Source: Scalesia atractyloides
Lineage: Eukaryota > Streptophyta > Magnoliopsida > Asterales > Asteraceae
Length of the DNA: 64,000 nt
Assembly (NCBI GenBank): GCA_947069175.1
Contig: CAMTDV010000013.1
Coordinates: forward strand, 17,375,412 to 17,439,411
Direction: 5' to 3'
Shown here one piece after another: positions 59,273 through 64,000 of this stretch (the stretch's first letter is position 1; every line of letters starts with the position of its first letter). Made by a program: the position numbers and the translations under genes. A model generated the notes under the pieces. It saw only the letters and a list, made by a program, of their open reading frames with translations, searched no databases and was not told the DNA's origin.

Positions 59273-59555
59273 GGTTGGAATTAAGGATGAAGGGGGGGGG
59301 GGGGGGTGGTAGATATGTAATATTGGGTGGTGTATCGATAGATACATATAAGAGAAAACATCCCGGCCGATCATGTTTTGGCTATGTGTGTGCAGAGGTG
59401 GAACCATGTAGGGTACATGGTTAGCCCCACTATGGTTTTGGGTAAACATGGTCCTGGTTCAACCATATTTAACAAGCCATCTGTTGTATCATATTAACTT
59501 TTTGGTCTAATTTTCTTCGATTTGATTAATCCCGGTTAAATGTCATGTGTGAAAG

Positions 59556-61465
59556 TGTATCAAAACGTGATCTTGTTATTCACAGAATAAGGGTTTATAT
59601 ACAACCAATGAAATACACCAGTAAGGAAACAAGCTAATCTATTGACTAGGCTAATAACTAGGGATTATCTATTTTAGAAATATAAACAAATCATGCTAAA
59701 TATACGAATGCACAGTTGTGTACAGCAAATACATTACTAGCAGTGTACAGCTAATATATTGTTAACAGGCCCCCACAGTTTGAGCCGTAGCCGGACGAAG
59801 GCATAAACTGGATCGGAATCGAGTGAACAACTGTTTAGATAACCCTTTAGTAAAAATATCTGCATATTGGTAATCAGCGGGCACATGTAAGACGCGAATA
59901 TCCCCCACACGAACTTTGTCACGAACAAAATGTATATCCATTTCGACGTGTTTTGTGAGTTGGTGCTGAACAGGATTCTGAGTGAGATAAACTGCTAAGA
60001 CATTATCGCAATAAACAATGGTAGCTTTACGAGTGGTGACACCAAGTTCAAGAAGTAAGTTTCGAATCCAACTTGATTCAGCCACTGCATTAGCAACCCC
60101 ACGATACTCAGCTTCGGCACTCGAGCGAGATATCGTGGGTTGACGTTTGGAGCCCCACGAGATGATATTATGACCTAAGTAAATGCAATAACCTGATGTG
60201 GAGCGACGTGAATCCGGGTATCCCCCCCAATCTGCATCCGAGTATGTTATGAGTTGCATGGACGTGGAGGGTGATATGTGAACGCCAAACTCGAGAGTTC
60301 CTTTAATGTAACGAAGAATCTTTTTGAGGAACGATAAGTGTGGCTCCTGGGGATCGTGCATGAACAAACATACCTATTGCACGGCATAAAAGATGTCCGA
60401 CCGGGGTAAAAGTAAGGTATTGGAGCGCCCCTGCAAGGCTCCAATACAGAGTACCATCGACAACGGGTGAGCCGGAATCCGCACTAAGTTTTGAACCAAT
60501 GTCTACAGGAGTGGAAGAGGGCTTGCAATTTGACATGTGTGCACGTTTTAAAATGTCAGCCGCATCTGAAGATTGAGACAAAAATAATCCGTCTATCCGT
60601 TGTTCAACTTTGATTCCAAGGAAGTGGTGCAAGGTACCGAGATCGGCCATTGCAAATTCGTTGGAAAGGGCACCTATAATCTGTTAAAGGAGAGCATTGG
60701 ATGAGGCTGTCAATATAATGTCGTCAATGTACAGTAGTAAGTATGCCATTTGGTTGCCTTTGTGATAAACGAATAACGACGTGTCGCATGTGCTACTTTT
60801 AAATCCACACTTGCTTATGAATATGGCAAACCGTTGGTACCACGCCCTCGGGGCTTGCTTAAGTCCATACAAGGACTTGTTTAACTTACACACAAAACGC
60901 GGATTATTCGGGTCCACGAACCCGGGCGGTTGATGCATGAAGACTGTCTCATTAAGGTTTCCATGTAAAAACGCATTTTTTACATCTAGTTGGTGCACGG
61001 GCCATGAACGAGAAACAGCAAGACTCAAAACGGTCCGAATGGTGGTCGGCTTAACCACCGGACTAAATGTCTCGTCACAATCTACCCCCACCGTTTGACT
61101 TTTACCGTTGACAACGAGGCGAGCTTTATACCATTCAAGGGTACCATTGGAGTGAAACTTATGTTTAAAGAGCCACATACACCGAATGATCGGACCGTCA
61201 AGTGGTCTCGGAACCAATTCCCATGTATTGTTATCCAATAGAGCTTTGTATTCAGTCGACATGGCATTTTTCCAATGTGGATCAGTTAAGGCCGAAAGAT
61301 GGGACTTAGGAAGAGGAGAGATCGGTGCGGAAGTGATGGTGGCAAGATTTATGTGTGGCGCGGTTTAGTGATACCTGCTTTGGCCCTGGTCACCATATGG
61401 CGATTGGGTGGTGGAGGCGGAGTTAAGGGGTGGTTTGGAGGTGATTGTGGCGTTTGACCGTGAGA
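59556..61465 (-). mobile_element. Decayed Ty1/copia element (3' half), truncated by an LTR insertion
   Basis: The 3' LTR is 59767-59556 (212 bp, TGTTAACAATAT...TTTTGATACA), preceded by the polypurine tract GTGGGGGCC. Pol runs from about 61440 to 59762 on the minus strand and is cut at 61465/61466 by the LTR that starts there. The remaining 5' part should lie beyond the window. The base block after the LTR, CTTTC on the minus strand (59555-59551), is a TSD candidate without a partner in view. Confidence 0.85.
59762..61440 (-). pseudogene. copia pol remnant: reverse transcriptase and RNase H
   Basis: On the minus strand the RT begins around DPHWKNAMSTEYKALLDNNTW and includes VKNAFLHGNL, KSLYGLKQAPRAWY and YIDDIILT. 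RNase H has YSDADWGG, SRSSAEAEYRGVAN, HVEMDIHFVRDKV and ADIFTKGL. A stop lies at 60684-60686 in the RT frame. A one-base frame change and an in-frame TAG (CAG/CAA expected) lie near 60400 and 60375. It resembles the copia copy at 18778 over the same domains but is older. Not functional as written. Confidence 0.88.
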
Positions 61466-61932
61466 TGTCACACCCCGACCCGCAGCGGAATAAGAGTCGG
61501 GGCATAATTGGGTTATCACCAAAGCTCATGACATTTACTAATATGTTTCATATTTAATAAAGTCAAAGTTACATTTCCAAATATCCAAACATGTTCATAC
61601 AATACAAGGGAAATAAGCCAAACATAACAATCCCAACTCTAAATCATTTTATTCTTCTAGTCCAGTCCTATGTGTTCCTAGCTGCTGCTGGCTCACCTAT
61701 ATCATGTGTAAAAATGGGGGTTTTTGGGTCAACATAAGTTGGCGAGTGAACCTTATTAGATAAACATTTATTAATGAATTACTTGTTAGTTTATCAATGA
61801 AAAATTGTGCATAATCATAGATGAGCAAATGTAAATAATCAAGCAGTGGCAAATAGCAGTATAACATACAATAACATATGACAGCATACATGAACATACC
61901 AACATCATACGATAAATAACATAAATGAAACT

Positions 61933-62030
61933 GTGCGATCAAGGCTCAATCAAACGGAGCCGATCGTATTGCATGTACTGAAAATGAAAATGTCTGTGCG
62001 ATCAAGGCTCAATCAAACGGAGCCGATCGT
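61933..62030. repeat. Hairpin unit duplicated with 63-bp period
   Basis: Two exact copies of 'gtgcgatcaaggctcaatca...gagccgatcgta' start at 61934 and 61997. Each can fold: CGATC-AA-GGCTC pairs with GAGCCGATCG, leaving a two-base bulge and a 9-base loop. Confidence 0.75.
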
Positions 62031-62601
62031 ATGTGGGCACGCCAGGTTCAACCTATAATGAAATGGGGAACATGCTCAACGCTCATAATGTAATGGGGAG
62101 CGGCGGCCTATGAAATTGCATGTACTGAAAATAATAAATTTGCATCCAACAATAACTACACAACAGAAACAAACTGAATACACAAGTTCATGATATGATG
62201 TTTGCACAATGGTTTAAGTATAATATATATATCAAGACACATGATACACCCCAAAACGTGATTAAACGGGGAATTTGTAAAGATTCACTCACATTGGGTG
62301 CGTTGGATTGGAGATGGTGAGATGCGCACGAATTAGATGGCGGAACAACGAGAAATACTAACCTAAATAATAACGGAAAAATATATTAAATGAGTGGATT
62401 TTATTAAGGATTTTAATGAATTTTTTAGATATGTTTTTGTGAGTTTAAGGCTATTTTCTATCTTTAAAAATGTTATTTTTAAGTATTTTTAATTGATTTT
62501 TAAATTAAATTAAATAAAAAAATATATAAAAAAATGTTTATTTTTGCGTTGACCATTGACCGTTGACCTGTTGACCTGTTGACCGGTTCGGTCAGTGACA
62601 T

Positions 62602-62681
62602 AGTGTGCGCTGGGTGAGGCTCGAACCCGAGACCTCCCGTACGCGTGCACGCAGCTCTACCAACTGAGCTACGTGTCTAAC
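62602..62681 (-). ncRNA. tRNA-like unit A of a tandem array
   Basis: On the minus strand there is a perfect A-box, TAGCTCAGTTGG (complement 62660-62671), a full D-stem GCTC/GAGC, and a B-box, GGTTCGAGCCT (complement 62617-62627). The anticodon and acceptor stems pair poorly. The unit opens with the 9-mer GTTAGACAC shared by units B and C. Confidence 0.6.
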
Positions 62682-62775
62682 CCGAAATAATCTTGTTTTT
62701 AATTATATTTATATACTTGTTCAGTTTAACCGAAATTCCTTTTAATTGCAAAAACATTTTAATTCAACAAACCGG

Positions 62776-62851
62776 TGCCAGTGACGGGTTTCGAACTCGC
62801 GACGTGTGACTTAGTGTTGCACACAGTCCACCGCTTGACTGTGTGTCTAAC
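62776..62851 (-). ncRNA. tRNA-like unit B of the array, with extended hairpin
   Basis: 170 bp from unit A. B-box-like AGTTCGAAACC (complement 62787-62797). The D-arm position is replaced by a hairpin with 9 of 10 pairs (62820-62845), which still holds an A-box-like AGCGGTGG segment. Confidence 0.55.
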
Positions 62852-62941
62852 CTGGTTATTATCTCGGTTTTTATTATACTTAATAACTAACTGAGTTAAC
62901 CCGGTTTAGTTTTTAAACAAAAAGGCATTTTATTATATGAG

Positions 62942-63020
62942 GAGTGCGTGTATCAGGGATCGAACTCGGGACTTGCGTGTGTATTTTGCACACAGTCCAC
63001 CGCTGGACTGTGTGTCTAAC
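62942..63020 (-). ncRNA. tRNA-like unit C of the array, with perfect 10-bp hairpin
   Basis: 169 bp from unit B. B-box-like AGTTCGATCCC (complement 62956-62966). CACACAGTCC and GGACTGTGTG pair perfectly around a 6-base loop (62989-63014), where a tRNA would have a 4-bp D-stem. Confidence 0.55.
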
Positions 63021-63863
63021 CCGTTTAAACTACCAATTTTAATTATACTTATAGTATTGTCAAAGTTCATCTTCTTCACTGGATTTTTACCGACAGCAGT
63101 TTACATCATTAAAACTTGTTAATTCGATTGCTAAGCATTACACAACTGATAAGAGATAGCAGAGATGACAATTAGAGGAAAAACATACCAGTGAACGATT
63201 GGTTACAGAGTTCCGGCAGGCGTCGGTCTCTGTTTTTGTGCACCTCAACTGAACAGACGATTAGCCGTTTTTGATTAGTCAATTGTGGAATTGAAGTGAT
63301 AAACAAACGTTAACGATGTGTTTGAAGGTCCTTACCGTTTCGCAGACGAAGATAACGATTTCCAGAAACTTTCCGGCGAACTGGAATTATCTGGTATCGG
63401 TGTCTGAATTCAATTTCAATTGGAAGGTTTAAGTTAGAAATAGCTTAATAATCGTTGAACTACAACGATATTGAAAGATTTACCGTTTGAGGATGAATAC
63501 GGTTTTCCGGCGAAATTTGCAGAAAGGGCGAGCTGATATAAGCGTTCTGATGGTCTGAAAATGTGACGAAAGTGAAATGGGATGCTGGTATGATATTTCT
63601 GAGTCGCGAGAGTGGTCTGGAATTGAAGTAATTGGGACTTTGATTCTTTTCGGTTATAAAAACCGATAGTAATGGAAATTGATGTTCAATCACCTCTGAA
63701 TTGATTAAAGACATCGGTTCATCGGTTATGAACGTGAATGCGCGAGTAATCAAACGATTTGACGATTGATTTGCCGATTTCCGTTTCTCAGTTGGTGAAA
63801 CCGGTTTAACCTAGTCTGTATATACATGTTATTTGTTTCCTAGGGATAACAGAAAATAATAAG

Positions 63864-63953
63864 TGGCGGAGTGGTGATGTGAGTGTGTGTTAAGTCGTTG
63901 GAGTTGTTCTTGGCTGACCCGGGTTCGAGTCCCGGCAGCAACATATTTTTTTT
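63864..63953 (+). ncRNA. tRNA-like Pol III unit in LTR family B (copy 2)
   Basis: A-box TGGCGGAGTGGT at 63864-63875, perfect B-box GGTTCGAGTCC at 63922-63932, T-stem CCGGG/CCCGG perfect, and a T9 run at 63945-63953. The A-to-B spacing of 58 nt resembles a class II (Leu/Ser) tRNA. It corresponds to the unit at 782-856. Confidence 0.55.
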
Positions 63954-64000
63954 ATTTATTTTGTTTTAACTTTTTATCAAATATAATTTTTATAGTTTAG

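Larger units (their letters stand above)
61466..64000. mobile_element. Large LTR of family B inserted in copia pol, running off the window
   Basis: It starts TGTCACACCCCGACCC at 61466. 63100-64000 matches 1-880, where the family ends at 1038, so a full length of about 2.7-3.0 kb is expected. It contains a duplicated hairpin unit (61933-62030), a tandem tRNA-like array (62602-63021) and a plus-strand tRNA-like unit (63864-63953). By analogy with family A, the LTR is probably read on the minus strand, with TGTCACACC as its 3' terminus. Whether a full element or a solo LTR follows cannot be seen. Confidence 0.65.

Noticed and set aside
62602..63020. Canonical functional tRNA genes
   Set aside because: A- and B-boxes are good, but acceptor and anticodon stems do not pair and D-arms in two units are abnormal. 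I call them tRNA-like only.

Overview
The window is plant nuclear DNA: AT-rich, with intron-split genes that follow the GT-AG rule and dense transposable elements. The organism is a eudicot. From general resemblance of the repeats I would guess Asteraceae, but I could not test that.

Five host genes can be read exon by exon. They are a plant cysteine oxidase (PCO, + strand, 7405-10411); a RAD6/UBC2-type ubiquitin-conjugating enzyme (+, 17746-27668); an IQ67-domain calmodulin-binding protein (IQD, +, 43779-47069, one frameshift); the retromer subunit VPS29 (-, 49970-51962); and an atypical small bHLH of the PRE/KIDARI type (-, 58406-59178). They are ordinary housekeeping or regulatory genes with no operon-like relation to one another.

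Mobile DNA fills most of the rest. 1-4657 is a nest of Gypsy-type LTR sequences. The UBC2 introns hold a Ty1/copia element with identical LTRs (18778-23763), two hAT-type MITEs, a palindromic foldback and a Mutator-like element with 9-bp target-site duplications (TSDs). 30182-35886 is a solo LTR interrupted by a second solo LTR with a perfect 5-bp TSD. 37432-38282 is an hAT MITE with a Tourist-like MITE inside it. 38400-40214 is a PIF/Harbinger element with a transposase. 56069-57511 is a second Mutator-like element with the same ends but different cargo. 59556-61465 is a decayed copia element interrupted at 61466 by a large LTR that runs off the window.

The most unusual structure is inside that last LTR: three tandem units of about 170 bp, each with a tRNA-like Pol III A-box/B-box core on the minus strand. 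Two of them have an extended hairpin where the D-arm should be. A further tRNA-like unit on the plus strand is also present in the related LTR at the start of the window. A second general point is that at least five of the six frame breaks in otherwise fresh or conserved reading frames fit a loss of one or two bases next to a short homopolymer, so some apparent pseudogenes may be assembly errors.
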